DNA of 64,000 nt, taken from positions 3,759,001 through 3,823,000 of the forward strand of contig LR746273.1 of NCBI GenBank assembly GCA_902729315.2, written 5' to 3'. The stretch comes from Spirodela intermedia (taxonomy: Eukaryota; Streptophyta; Magnoliopsida; Alismatales; Araceae). Both the position numbers and the translations under genes were made by a program. Below are positions 36,718-48,800 of the stretch, piece after piece (position 1 is the first letter of the stretch; every line of letters begins with the position of its first letter). The notes beneath the pieces were generated by a model. That model was not told where the DNA came from. It saw only the letters and a list, made by a program, of their open reading frames with translations, and did no database searches.

Positions 36718-36855
36718 GTGATATTAGACTTCTAACCCATTAGAGTCAATTATCTATCTCTTTCTCTCTCATCTTTCTTCTCTTCTATATAAGAGTTATG
36801 TATTCTATCTTTTGAGATTATATAAATTTCAAAGTTTTCTTATCTCGTGTCAATA
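36709..36855 (+). repeat. 3' LTR of copia B (147 bp)
   Basis: It begins TGTTCAATAGTG after the purine run GAGAGAGAG and ends CGTGTCAATA, followed by the target duplication ATCCT. Its TTATCTATCTC, TCTATATAAGAG and ATCTTTTGAGATTAT segments match the 5' LTR. Confidence 0.85.
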
Positions 36856-36860
36856 ATCCT

Positions 36861-38650
36861 AATAAAGGCAGAGTATCTTAACATGTCATAAGATTTTTTT
36901 AAAAAGCAAAAAAATGTGTTACTTTGTCATGTAGTAATTTGGTCAAGAACTAATTAAATTGACAACTTGACAAATGAAAATCTTTAATTGGATATAAAGG
37001 ACGATAGTCAATGGAAGAAATTACATTTACACTCCATGTTTGACAACACCTTCATGTATTTTAGGCTAGAGCCATAAACATTGTGGAGTGATAAGTCATG
37101 AAAAAATGTTTGGTGGGTCAAAGTTAAGAAAAAAAAGGTTGTGGAGACATTATGTAAAGGCCATCTGATTTCTGGTCTAATAAGAAGTGAAGCAACTAAT
37201 TGTGCATGATCATAAACATTAATATCTAGTGGTTGTCAACTTCATAGAAATCAATACAACTCAAATAGCTTAAGGGGTTTTGAAATAATGAAACGTAAAC
37301 TACAAAGTTGAATCACTCTAAAATTAATAGGTACATGTTAATTGTGCAATTATTTGTCAATTTTTTAAACACCAATTAAAATATTTATTACTACCATTTT
37401 TTATCTGGAAAATAGTATCCAACTAAAGTTGTTTTGGGAGAATAGCATCATCCTTTGCAAAGAATGCCCTCATTTTTCTTATCATAAATGCCTCATAAGA
37501 CATCTCCCCCACCCAAAAATAGCCTTCAAAATAAGGTCTAACTATAGCTCTTGATATAAATGAGCTAGAGGAGAACTATTCGCATTATATATGCACTCTT
37601 TCCAAGGTTGTGGAACAAATTCTTCAAGATCCACAAGGAGAAAGGAATGGCATTATGGTGTGGTACAAGTTGGGGAGGCCTTACAATGTGTTGACTACTT
37701 TGTCATTGATACCTTCAAGCTCAATGATTCATTGACCAAGGCATTCTATTTAGAAAGGAGGAACACCCTTTATATAGTGAAGATGATAAGGTTAATCTAT
37801 CATTAACTCAACCTTTTGGAGTTCTTTGCCTCCTTCCATGTTGGAATCTTCACTCTTAGTTTCACCTTCTCTCTTTGACAATTTATTTATTAAAAATAGC
37901 AATAAGGGGAGGAGAGGCTGTAGTGCATAGAGATGGTACCCTTTTCATTTTCAATGACTACATTTAAAGTCAATATCTTCACAATATCCCTCATCCACCA
38001 TTACAAGGTCACAATGTAGCTTACAAAAACTCTAGATTATTTGTGATATTTTAACCTTTTCAACAATTGATGAGAAGTTGACAAATTTAATGTTCACAAA
38101 TAAAAGAGAAAATGCAAAGGTAGTGAATAGAAATATGTAAAACCGAAAATAAAAATGTTTTCAATTTGTATTTTACATTGAAGTAAAATTTTCAATATGA
38201 TTACTTTTATTTTAAAATATTAAAAATCATTTACCATCTCCAGCTATTTCAATATCTCCAAAGTCCTACTTGACCGAAGGTGTTTCTTTATTTAAATTAC
38301 GTAGTACAGATAAAGTGGTATTTACGATGCAAAGTGTGTCATAGTTTTTCAATTTCTAAAGATGGATTAATACGCAAAATTTGCCCTTTAATCAATCCTC
38401 AGCTCTGCATCAAGTATTTTCTCTCACATACAGATTTAACACACAAGAAAATCTCTCCTGTGCAGGCTGCAAGGCAGTAGCAGGCACTGTTGGAGTGATC
38501 GACCCTGTTATACAGAGAACAATGTCAGCTTCAGGTAACAATTCACCATATCTCCCCACATCCCATATTCAAACTGACGAGTTCACAATCCGACCGGCAA
38601 AAAAGAGAATTCGATTGGGTGGTGCTGAATCCGGATCAGCCATATCTAAC
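36861..38650. other. AT-rich intergenic DNA
   Basis: No recognisable gene. The + frame at 37591-37803 has no known domain and no splice context. Nothing beyond AT-rich tracts was identified. Confidence 0.5.
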
Positions 38651-38663
38651 TGTAGTAAACCCG

Positions 38664-38764
38664 TCACATATCAATGTCTCCTGCCGACATTCCAAGGCCA
38701 AGAAGTCGTGCCATTATCAACCCTATAAGACCCACGAAGGCTAATCCAATTTTCAAATCACCTC
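38664..38764 (-). other. Possible 3'-terminal exon with a hydrophobic segment
   Basis: Read on the minus strand, this ends in a stop at 38664-38666 and encodes KIGLAFVGLIGLIMARLLGL and then GMSAGDIDM, a plausible membrane segment with a short tail. AG acceptor candidates lie just upstream, at about 38764. No upstream exon could be linked in phase, and the protein is not recognised. It may be an exon of a gene also using 39614-39769, or chance. Confidence 0.25.
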
Positions 38765-39242
38765 TCCATTGTTTTAAGCAAAGAAAGGTTCAGGTGTACA
38801 AGATCTGAAGCACTCGTTGCCATGAGGAAAAGGACTGATCATTTTCACAAATCAAGACAATTATAAAAAGGTCACACACAGCTAACCTGCCTATAAAAAG
38901 GGGTTCTCATATAGAACCCATTTTAAAAAGTATGTCAAAAATCTGAGATTCCTCTATATGTGAAAATCTTCTACTCGCATGCTTCCTTCCACAAGCTACA
39001 AAAATCTTTGATGAGTCACTATATCCACCAAAACAACAACGTCTCATGCTGCTCCCCTCAGAAAACCATTTTTCTATGGTCTTCCGGCTTCATCTGTAAC
39101 GCCATTGCTGTGAGCATAGCAGAGCCATCTCTTGTTCTAACCGCCAAGTGTCAAGCTAACAAGGGCATTACTGAAACTGTCTAACGCGTCATGTGATATT
39201 TCCATGAGGAATTCGAAACATTGTACCACATCATCATGCTAT

Positions 39243-39769
39243 TTAAATCCACAAGGTGCCCGCCTAGAGATATAACAGAAAGAAATTTTAATTCATTTTA
39301 AATTATTTGATTTATTAGATATTATCAACTAGAACAGATCTGGAAAGCAAAAACGCACTTGTTCCACTTTACATTGTTCAATAGCTATTGACTTTCTCTG
39401 ACACTCATTTAGGTCTTCTAGAAGGTGTTTTCTCCATAGATCTCTACTCAGAAAGCATCTTTCTTCCATCCTTGATCAATCTTACCCCCCCTCTCAAATG
39501 GAGAGATGGAACTACTGCAAGTCTATTCACAGTTGTTCACTTGAACTTCTATGGTAAAAGCCTCCGCTGGGAAAGCTCCATAGGAACAGAATGATGCAAC
39601 TGGTAAAACTTACAGGAAGGCTTCTGACATCCTCTTCTATTATTTCAGAAAAACGATGAGGTGCGAAAAAGATCATCTCGTTCTCATCCTCTTCGATAAT
39701 TTCAAGCCCCCATGGGCCATCGATTATCAGCATCTGATCGCGTGAACAAGAAATGTTCATACTGAGCAT
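39243..39769 (-). CDS. Unassigned small reading frame downstream of PREY
   Basis: From an ATG at 39769 the minus strand stays open for 52 codons to a good donor (CCT|GTAAGT, exon end 39614). The text includes IIDGPWGLEIIEEDENE and FFAPHRFSEIIEED, which is acidic, non-repetitive and protein-like. A phase-compatible acceptor (CTCTAG|GCGGGC) at 39263 would add six residues and a stop at 39243. I do not recognise the product. It lies about 200 bp beyond the PREY stop on the same strand, so it could be a separate small gene, a second cistron on the PREY mRNA, or part of its 3' untranslated region. No function is proposed. Confidence 0.3.
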
Positions 39770-39962
39770 TCCTTACTCGTGTCAAACGACTCGCTTGAAG
39801 GTTTCTCACGCTTCAGTTGGAACATCTTGGAAAATCTAGGCGATATCTGACTGCATCTCACATTACGCGGTTGCACAAAAGAAGACGAAGAAGAAGAACA
39901 CGAAGAACAGAGAGGAATGCTGAACCTGAATTTCCCCGGCGGATTTTGGAATCTACGGATGA

Positions 39963-40250
39963 TCAACCGGCCGTCATCGAGGATGATTTGTCCGTAGAAT
40001 TATCCCCTGGGTTTGGGGATTGGGGACCATCCAGCAGCTTACCCTCCTGGGGAAGCAGGTAAGGAATCCCGTCCACAACTGGGTAGGACACGCCGATTGC
40101 CTCGCTGACCAGAGACCGGGTCTCCTCGCAGTATCGAAGAGGCTGTTTCGAGAGAGGGCAAACCAGGAACTCGCACAGTGCCTGCCTGATGACAGACACG
40201 TTGGTGGCGCCGCCGCCACCGCAGAGTAGGGCTCTGCTCCCCTTCACCAT
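39963..40250 (-). CDS. PREY-like (UPF0434/Trm112-family) protein, probably mitochondrial
   Basis: A single exon of 95 codons. The start is the ATG at 40250 (MVKGSRALLCGGGGATNV); the frame extends upstream but only with a TTG. After a short basic N-terminus compatible with mitochondrial targeting comes the Trm112-like core: ALCEFLVCPLSKQPLRY, then SEAIGVSYPVVDGIPYLLPQ. This is the hallmark of the UPF0434/PREY family, small proteins that lack most of the zinc ligands of Trm112. In animals PREY stabilises mitochondrial methyltransferases, namely NDUFAF5 for complex I assembly and COQ5 for ubiquinone synthesis. The plant role is inferred by homology. The C-terminus beyond residue 70 is polar and probably disordered. 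The next gene upstream on the same strand is BOU, about 500 bp away. Confidence 0.88.
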   Translation of the reverse strand: MVKGSRALLCGGGGATNVSVIRQALCEFLVCPLSKQPLRYCEETRSLVSEAIGVSYPVVDGIPYLLPQEGKLLDGPQSPNPGDNSTDKSSSMTAG

Positions 40251-40757
40251 CCTCGACCCCAAAAACCCGTGGCCCAGTCAGCGTCTCAAACTAGAAGAAG
40301 CCCGGCACGAGGAGGAAGACCCCTCGATCCTCTCCCTACATGCAATCATGGCCGTTGCTTTAATGGACCCAAACTCGCCACTTTCCAGTGAATCCGAACC
40401 CAACAGGAGAGAGAGAGAGGGAGGGGGGGGGTACGCTGTTTATTCGCATTTCTCATGGGCACGACGTGATCATAAGAATATGATCTAAATCAGTACAGCT
40501 GATGAGATCTCCCACGGTAGAATGCATGCCGTCCAAGGGATATAAATTGGGTTATCCCCCATCCATTCCAATTACATTAATCAAACAATCATAATACAAT
40601 GGAAGAATGACGTCAATGCCCAAATGAAAAACCCAACGAAGACCCAAGAAGCATAAGAATTGATTAGTTAGGAGGAGGCAGGACATGAATGCAGGAGAGA
40701 AAAGACACTTTCTTGCAGGGTTTCAGTACAGCTGATGATACCTGGCCTGCAGTGAGC

Positions 40758-42513
40758 TCATCCCAAGCTGGCTCTGGTCATCTCGTAGGCCAGGAAGCAG
40801 GCGGCATTGGCAGGGACGCTGCGGGCCATGGCCGGCCCAAAGCCTCTGTATAGACCCTTGACGCCCTCTGAGGAGGAGATCTTCCTGAAGGCGTCGATCG
40901 ATCCAGAGAACTTGGGGTTGCGGTGATCATCCACCTGTAGAACACTCTTTATGACGTCTGTTGGGTAGACGAAGGCCCAGAACGCGGCTCCAGCGAGGCC
41001 CCCGGCCGCCATGAGAGAGCCCCTTCCGAGTGATGAAGTGTCGGCGCCGCCGGCAATGAACTGCTTGATGGCTTCATAGACGCCGAACATCACGGCGTTT
41101 CCAGGGACTTCACGGCCGAGGGTGGGAACAAGGCCCTTGTAAAGGCCCCTCAGGCCTCCTTCGGACCTCATCACGTGCTTCGCCACGTCCATGGGGCCGG
41201 AGTATTTCACCGCTGTAGAGGAGGACCCAGAGCCTGCCAGGGCGCTCTGAGCCTGCAGCCTGCCGGGGTTTGTTCATACGATGAGAACATGGATCGAGGA
41301 AAAAAACATGGCATCGGATACGAAAATTCAAGCGTAGTTTGGTCTAATTAAGCCAATGTTTGCATGTTTTTTGAGCATAAGAGTCTCCGAGGAGCATGGT
41401 CTAAAATGTGATACCTTTCATGAATCTAGGCATCAAATGCAGATGAGGCAATGATTTTGCTATATGAATATTGACACTAGAAAAGCTTGAACGGAAAGAA
41501 TGCCATAGCGCACGGGAGTTCCGCAAGAACTAGAACAAAACAGGAATCACTCATTGGATGCCAAACAGTAACCATTAAGTATAGGCAAAAATCCCAGCAA
41601 GAAGCTACTAGCACAGTTCTTCTGGCCTTCATTCCATGTTCCGGGTTTGAAAAGACGAAATTACTATACAATGGTATGCCAACAAGGTCCTACATGAGGA
41701 CATTCGACTAGGCCATGAACCCACCACCATAGGACATCCAGAGCAGGAAAGTGAGACCAGTCTCCATCAGTTTCATTTCGCAAGTGCTGCTATATTTCTT
41801 CCATCAGCAAATGGAGAACTGGTGGTAAATTAATCTTTAGAGGAAATGAACTAGTGTCCCTGGCAGTAATGAAACGCAATCTATTGTCACACATACTTAT
41901 TGCCATCCCATTTCTAGATTCATACATGGTATGTGCCATAGTTTTATAGCATTATATCAGCGTTTAGAAGTGGAGCACAGAGAGGAAGCCCCAAAGAAAT
42001 AATGAGATTATCTAAACCGAGGAGTTAATATAAAAATGTCATTAATTTAAACATCTAAAAAGAGTTAGAGAAACAACATGGCATATTTCACCAAAGGCAA
42101 TGACCAACATTGGAAACTCACCTGCATTTAATAAGCTCTGTTGGGCAAGCTAGAAAGGAAACAGCAACACCAGCTCCAGCACCACAGACAACCTGCTGGT
42201 TCACTGAAAGTGGCGCACCGGGTTCAGACCTCAATAATGACTCCATCTGTCCCCTCACAGTGAAAAGAACCGCATTGAAAGCTGCAACGGTAGCCAATGG
42301 GGCTCCCATCCCTTTGTACAAACCCCTCGGACCCTCAGCAGATATTGTTTGCTTAACGGCATCCATGGCGCCCGCATACTTTGGAGGCTGGCCTGGAAGT
42401 GGGGCCGGCTGGCTTTGAAGTTTGACCTTGATGGTGTCAAATGGATGCCCAACAACCAACTGCGCGGCTCCTCCAATGGTTCCAGCAGTCAGATCCTTCG
42501 CAACGTCTGCCAT
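40758..42513 (-). CDS. BOU: Mitochondrial carrier, BOU (A BOUT DE SOUFFLE)/carnitine-acylcarnitine carrier-like
   Basis: Two coding exons, 42513-42122 and 41259-40758, join in phase (AG|G, arginine 131) to give 297 residues, matching the roughly 300 of plant BOU. Three mitochondrial-carrier repeats are present, with signatures HPFDTIKVKLQ (P24, D26, K29), CPTELIKCRLQ (P124, E126, K129) and YPTDVIKSVLQ (P230, D232, K235). Each is followed by a GLYKG- or GLYRG-type motif. The opening MADVAKDLTAGTIGGAAQLV is characteristic of this subfamily. In Arabidopsis BOU is an inner-membrane carrier required for photorespiration and reported to move glutamate; substrate here is inferred. The start codon follows directly after an acceptor (CCCCAG|ATG), so the 5' untranslated region must lie on one or more upstream exons. 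Both coding exons are GC-rich and the intron is ordinary AT-rich sequence. Confidence 0.95.
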
Positions 42514-45500
42514 CTGGGGAACTACAAAATGTTATGAAGTATGTCAGCCATGCTTATTGCTGTATAAAACTTAGATGTTACAAATAAGCTGATGGTCTTC
42601 TGTAAACCAGGCATCGTGGCCATCAAAGCAAACCAGCTCGATGGATTCTCAAGCATCAATAACTATCCTCTGAAGATCTTAGAGAAAATCCAGTACGTAT
42701 CTCATGTTAAGCCCGTGAACATACGAAAAAATTACATATCTATCATCTAAAAAACGAAGAAAAAAAGAAATTAGATGAAACAGGCTTCCCAATCATAAGC
42801 TACTAGAGAAATTATATTATAATTTCTTATATCTCTTATGACATGTAAATCTAATACCATGCAAAATGAGACATACGAAATTCACTGCTAAAATCACATC
42901 CGCATTTTGTAATTCTGATAATATTTGCATCAACCAAATCATGTCAATACAAGCCAAATCATAACGAATCGTCCATCATTCAATCCTGTCAATTTTCTCC
43001 GTTAGATTTATATTCTGCAAGGAAAACCTGCTACTCGCTTTCTCCTGCTTCTCTTTGGATAGTAAATGGAAGCTTAACGGGACAAAAACAAGAATGACAC
43101 ATTAAAAACGTGCCTACTCCATTAACAGCAGAACTCATTGAGAAAAGGCTAAGGCTTTCCAATTTCATGGTCCAATTCTGACATTCTAAAAATAACAACA
43201 ATCAATTGCCACTTCATTTTTTACCAATGAACAGGTATCAGCTCCATTATCCCCAGGGCTCGAGTACTTAGTAAGACAACCAAGAAAGGGATAAGCTCCG
43301 CATTCTGTTGTGAAGTTTATCATATTTTCTCATCTTTCTTGGTGATACATGTATAATCAAATAATTAAAATGTCCACAGAATTAAGCACGTTTATTAGGA
43401 TCAATCGTACTCATCTAAAAATTCAAAAAATAGACAAATAACGAGACATCAGCTTTCTTACTGGGCCCTTTCACTAATGCACTACAAGGTAACTTGGCCT
43501 ACCTTGGCATTTTAATGCTAAAGTATCAACCATGTCTAATTTGTTTCTTCTTCATATCGATCCCCATGGTTGTGACAACTTTTGCATATACTATAGACTA
43601 TTTTGGGTTATTTATCTTGGCCGATCAGTATGCATCTTAAGAAAATTTATCCTGGACGAGATTTGGATTGGCTTATCAGTGAGGATTATCGCAATAGAAC
43701 AAGCGAATCAATCTGCTTCGTAAAACTCGGAGTTAGAATTTTGCAACCAGATGTTAATAAACAAAGTCCAGTTAAAATGAAATCAAGTTGGCTTTTCCAT
43801 CATATCATTACAGCATTGACAAAGATATCTATACATTAGATGCTTACAAAAAATGATTTCAACAAGCATATTTACCCTCCCTTGTGGAAAATAAACCTTA
43901 TGAGAGGTCTAAAATTTCTGGTTCAGATGCTTGAAGCCAATTACAAAAGCTTGAATGTCACAAACCCAATGATTACACAATGTATCTCTTCAAACTTGGA
44001 CGTAAGAATGGGATATCATCATGTTATTTGTACACAGTAGCTCCAGTCTTCTACATATCACACGATAATGCTTGACCACAAGAGAATATAAAAACAATTA
44101 CGCTATACCAAAGAAAATTAATTATGAGAGATGATAGCAGCTACCAAGAAATCAGGAGAACTATTTCCCGACCCCTCATGCTACCATCACAAGAGACTGC
44201 TACGGAATGCTTTCCCTGGATAATTAGTAACTTTCCATGCTCAACTACGTACAAACATATACTATGAAACAGAATATATTTGAATCTACTTTTAAAGTGT
44301 TTTCTTTCAAAAAATTATAGTCACACCTTTATAAAGAATTTTCAGGTTTTATGTTGCCAACGGACATTGATTGTATGGTTTTATGTTCTACAAAACCTGT
44401 TTCCCTCTCTTGTAACGTCGTTTTTTTATATTTACTGAAATAAGAGTTCTGCATTCGTACCCACAAACCTTTGCATGGATGCATCCATGCAAAGCAAGCA
44501 ATGGACTGCAACATCCGATGCAGCTTCATCAAAATGGATTGCACGTATGTAACATTAATATAAGGCCAGTAACGAGTTCACCAGTAGTTTACTAGCAAAC
44601 ACTAGATCTAGTAGATGATAGAAGAGCACTGAGTGCATTGATGATCTTCTTCTTTCCTTTATGGGTTTTTGCAGCTTGCCTTGCAGTGTCTAAATCTCAT
44701 TGCAACAAGTTTCTCACCTTCCTGAATGGAAATTATGGATTTTTTCTTCAACAAGATGATTAACATTCTAACTTTGCAATGTGCAGATTGCATATGATAG
44801 CATTATAAATCACTGACATATATGGATGTCTGATTGGTATTCATTGACTCTATTTGTGAAATAATAGTATCCGACAATAATGCAACATGGATACCACTTG
44901 CACAGAATTTTTCCACATCTTGTTGTTACTCTTATTACGTCATTATCTATCAAATAAATCTGAAACTTACGTTTCAACTAATATTCTCTCAGAGAAATCT
45001 TAAAAGTATGACAATCACCAAAGTTTTCACTCATTCCAGGATCATTAACATTCATGGAAAGCATTACATCTCTCTATGAGTCTGCCGTTTTGATAAAAAT
45101 GAGAAATAATACTTTGGGAAATTTCATCCTAATTAAAGACATCAGAATCTTCTGTTATATCACTACTTTCACCCGTATGATATTCCAACGATCTATTTCA
45201 TATTATATTTATATTGCACTAAAAACAAGAGTAATGTGTCAGACTGAACTAGAAGAAAATGAAGAGCATAATAATCTACGACAACATAATAAACACAGAA
45301 GAATGGAGAGAGAAAGAGAGACAGACAGAGAGACAGAGAAGACAGAAAGAGAGGAATCGAGAGAGCAAAGAGATTTGCACGGGGGTTGGCATGGGGAGTC
45401 GACGGAGAGAGAGGGGAAGATGACGGGAGGAGGGGAAAGAGAGCAAAATATTTGAGAAGAGAGTGCGAGTGAGAGTGACAGAGAGACCCAGGACAGAGGA

Positions 45501-45880
45501 AGCAGAAGGAGCGTCAGCGAGAGAGGGGGAGAGTACACGGTTAGCCGACGGTGAAGCCGCGAAGGATAGCTCTGCGTTCCGGCCTCGAGGACGGAATGCT
45601 CAAGACGCCGGGCTGATCAAGAGACACGGAGATACAAGACCAAGAGATCTGGGTAGATGGGAAAGAGGAAGAGGAGATGCTGCAGGGCCTGCTCGGGATG
45701 GGGAGCGCGGAGGGAGCAGAGAGGAGGGTGAGATGCAGCCGCTCCCAACGGAAGAGGGAGAAGCGATGGGGGAGAGGCAGCGGCAGATTGGCAACAGAAG
45801 AAGAGGTGGTGAGGAATAGAGCGAGTGAGGCAGAAATTCGGGTAAGGGACAGGGGAAGAGAGGAGAGTCGCACAAAATAA
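42514..45880 (-). other. Probable leader intron and CT-rich first exon of BOU
   Basis: No coding frame of any known family lies here on either strand. Because the BOU ATG abuts an acceptor, an upstream non-coding exon is required. The best candidate is the CT-rich stretch (on the minus strand) at about 45250-45880, with CTCTCTTTC-type runs typical of plant leaders and a GC-rich centre. That would make the leader intron at least 2.7 kb. The donor cannot be chosen without transcript data. A 26-bp palindrome lies inside at 44469. Confidence 0.45.
44469..44494. repeat. Perfect 26-bp palindrome with CATGCA-type cores
   Basis: The sequence centred between 44481 and 44482 is its own reverse complement over 26 bases. 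Each arm reads CTTTGCATGGATG. It contains GGATGCATCC at the centre and TTGCATG/CATGCAA arms, similar to RY (CATGCA) elements bound by plant B3 factors. It sits in the putative leader intron of BOU. Regulatory use is only a possibility. Confidence 0.8.
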
Positions 45881-48800
45881 TAGGTTCCAGTTCACCAAAT
45901 ATGCGAGGCTATTTACGTCATCTCCTCCTCTAACCTTGGAACTTTTTCCCGTACGCACCGTGGTCTGGTTATGTAGCTATAATGATACATTACTGTCACC
46001 TGGTTTCCAAGTCTAGACCTACTCTGATTAAGTCTACTGACTTTTTTTATTTTTGTCACTGAAGCAGGTGGCGTGCGGTGGGAAAGAGGGGGGAGTGCTT
46101 GGATGAGTTGAATGTGATCCCAGCTCATCACATGGACCAACTTCATTGGATGAGGAGCAAGAAGATGTGTACTATTGGATCCATGTGTGTTTGCCTTCTC
46201 AATTCTCAATGGCTCTCTTGGAATTCATCACAAATGGGGTACTTTGAACGACTATATATTTAGCATCCATCTATCAAACCTTTGGGAAGGAAATTATGTG
46301 CACATTTATCAAGTTTTATTCAGCTGCAAAAGTTTTAAATGTTCAACTTTCTTTACCAATTTTTATGCATTTCAACTATTTTCTGAAATAGATTTTGAAA
46401 TGGTTTTCATTGATGATACACCTATGTACCTAGACAAGTTATATGTATGTTCTTCATGCCCATTAAACCAACTCAAAATTGCTTAATTAGCCATTTTCTA
46501 CACAACATGTTTGTAGTTTCAACACATGCTCATCAAACTTCTCTAAATATTCTTTTTTTTAAAAAATTGTTAGTCATCCCCTCTAAGTTGGCTAGGTTTT
46601 CATTTTTTTTATGAAATTTTGAATCTACACAATCATCATCATGAAATTTGATATACATTCTAATATTTAAACTCCCTCAATCATGCAGTTTCATTGAACA
46701 TCTAAACTTCATCACCCTCTATCTAATTTCAGAAAATTTGACGAAATCAAAAGCATTTTAACGACCCACCATCATAAATTATGTTCCCAAACATCAACTT
46801 TCAGTGGATTTGATGGAATAAGTTCCATCCACTAATTACAACCTCATTGCTTCAATCTTATGCATTCTTCTTTTTCAGTCTTCCACAAATCAAGTAAGCT
46901 ATGTCATTGCTTCAATCTTATGCAATGATATCTACATTATACCATTTTCTCCACTACTTCTAGTTCCATTCTCATTTAATGAAATTTGGTTGACATTTTT
47001 TTCCAAATTCCATGTGAGTGAACATTTAGTGGGCAGTTTTGCCCAAATTCAACGTGATGACCTTATGCCATGATCCCCCACAGGTGTTCCTCAGCTAGTC
47101 ATAGGAATATTTAGTGATCAATTGTGGCCCCTAATCCAACCATAACAAAAAGTACTCTAGAAGGAAACTTTAAGTTGATGAAATGAATGGGACAAACACA
47201 TGCATGTGTAGAAGAATAAAATAAACCAAAAAAATAACTCATCACCTTTCTTTCATAAATAGGAAGATATGAGTGGAAATATTTAGCACCCACATAAGTT
47301 TCATTCACCACTCTCATCATAAAGGAGTATGGCATAAAGACTCTTAATTGACTATCGACCAAAAATCAAATTGCATACTCAAATGAAGGCACCAACCACT
47401 GAGCTTCATTAGCATATCAAAGTAATATCACATTACTTTGCAATTATTTGCCCCCAAATTGAGCCAATCATATATAATTTAGAATTAAAGAAAAAGTCTC
47501 ATTTTGATATTTGACATCATTATAGCATATTAAATAGACAATTTAAATTTCAATAATACAATTTTATCCTTTTTCCAAAATGGGGCCTCTCCTGTGACCA
47601 TAAGACTTAGCTACGTAGTTCTCAGATCAGATGACATTAGACATGGCTGATTTGTTGGACCAATCCGATTTTAAAGCCTTCACTTTCTGAACCCAACAGC
47701 AAATCCCAAATCATTCCCTTTTTTAGGAGTACATCATATCTACCTAGAAAAATAGACAAGCCGAATCTGCAGAAATAAAGGAATGGGTACAATCAACTAA
47801 TTAAATGAGCAGTTAAAAAACGAAATTCTCAATTTTGTATATGGAAAAAAAATATAATTCATACCTATTCATTTGTAATAGTGATATCAACTTATTGGCT
47901 ATCTAAAAAATGATTATGATTGATTCATCAATAGTTGATTCATTTTTATTTCATAATATCATTATCTAATAACACTACTTAGTTTTAATATGCATATGTA
48001 TGTATATCTATATATATACCTCTGTGTGTGTGTATAAATACATTATAGTTTGCATTAATATAAATTTAGGAAATGTTGAAAAGACTCTTGAGAGGAAACA
48101 AGACTAGAGTGAATTGGTGTTTTTTGGGCTTCTAATAAATTTCTTCTTTGCTGTAATAGCGAGAACCAAGATTTAGCGGTTTAACATTTGGACCTAGTTC
48201 ATGCTCTAAGGACCACATACTTGGGTCCCAATAACTCCTGTTAGAGTGAAATGTTAAACATTAAGCCTTTAGGTAGTGCTTACTGGTTATAATGACTATA
48301 GCCAACCAATTATTCTTTCAAATATTTCTGCTAGATTCGCAACTCTAGGGAGGCAAAATAAATTACCAATTAACTAATATTTCTAGATTGGCAACTCTAA
48401 AAGTCCAAACCAGATTAGCATTTGGAACTCTCTTCTAGATTTTTCAACTTTAAATTTGACTAGATGATGTACTCAAATGCAAATATGAAATGATTGAGAA
48501 AATAGTTTTTACAATTCTGACGTATATATGCCTTGGGTGTGGATGCATGGGCATAGAGGTGCAAAAGTTTCTTTTGATGTCAAGGATCTTTGTATGCATA
48601 AGAAAGATATAAAAGTAAAATTTACATTAATCCTTGTTGGAGGAGTTAATCCTTTGTATTTGACACATTTCTTTGAGTTTGAACTTCTAATAGTCATCTT
48701 ACTTGTTATTTCTAAGACACCCAAGAACCAATTCATAATATTGTCACACTTTTGTTGCTGTGATGATTTTTTTGTGGTGTTAAGTTTATTACATGCCAAT

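Larger units (their letters stand above)
31607..36855 (+). mobile_element. Ty1/copia LTR retrotransposon B, complete but decayed
   Basis: Two very short LTRs of 145 and 147 bp (31607-31751 and 36709-36855) are flanked by a perfect 5-bp target duplication, ATCCT, at 31602-31606 and 36856-36860. TGGTATTAAAGCC at 31752 is the primer site, directly after the 5' LTR. In order on the + strand: a GC-rich gag-like region (about 31800-32650), protease (about 33640), integrase (about 34260-34620), RT (about 35320-36010) and RNase H (about 36290-36700). Length is typical for a plant copia element. Multiple stops and frameshifts make it non-autonomous. Confidence 0.92.

Noticed and set aside
38381-38728. 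Plus-strand 115-codon frame
   Set aside because: No family resemblance, no start context; the opposite strand has the more protein-like hydrophobic text.
39757-39966. Minus-strand frame resembling a serine-rich transit peptide after the PREY stop
   Set aside because: It begins with TTG rather than ATG, and joining it to the following frame needs an intron of only about 43 bp, too short for plants.
45239-45958. Overlapping 90-150-codon frames on both strands rich in Ser/Leu/Pro or Arg/Glu
   Set aside because: Compositional artefacts of the CT/GA-rich leader sequence; no domain text and mutually exclusive frames.
47111-47362. Minus-strand 83-codon frame
   Set aside because: No recognisable domain and no neighbouring exons in phase.
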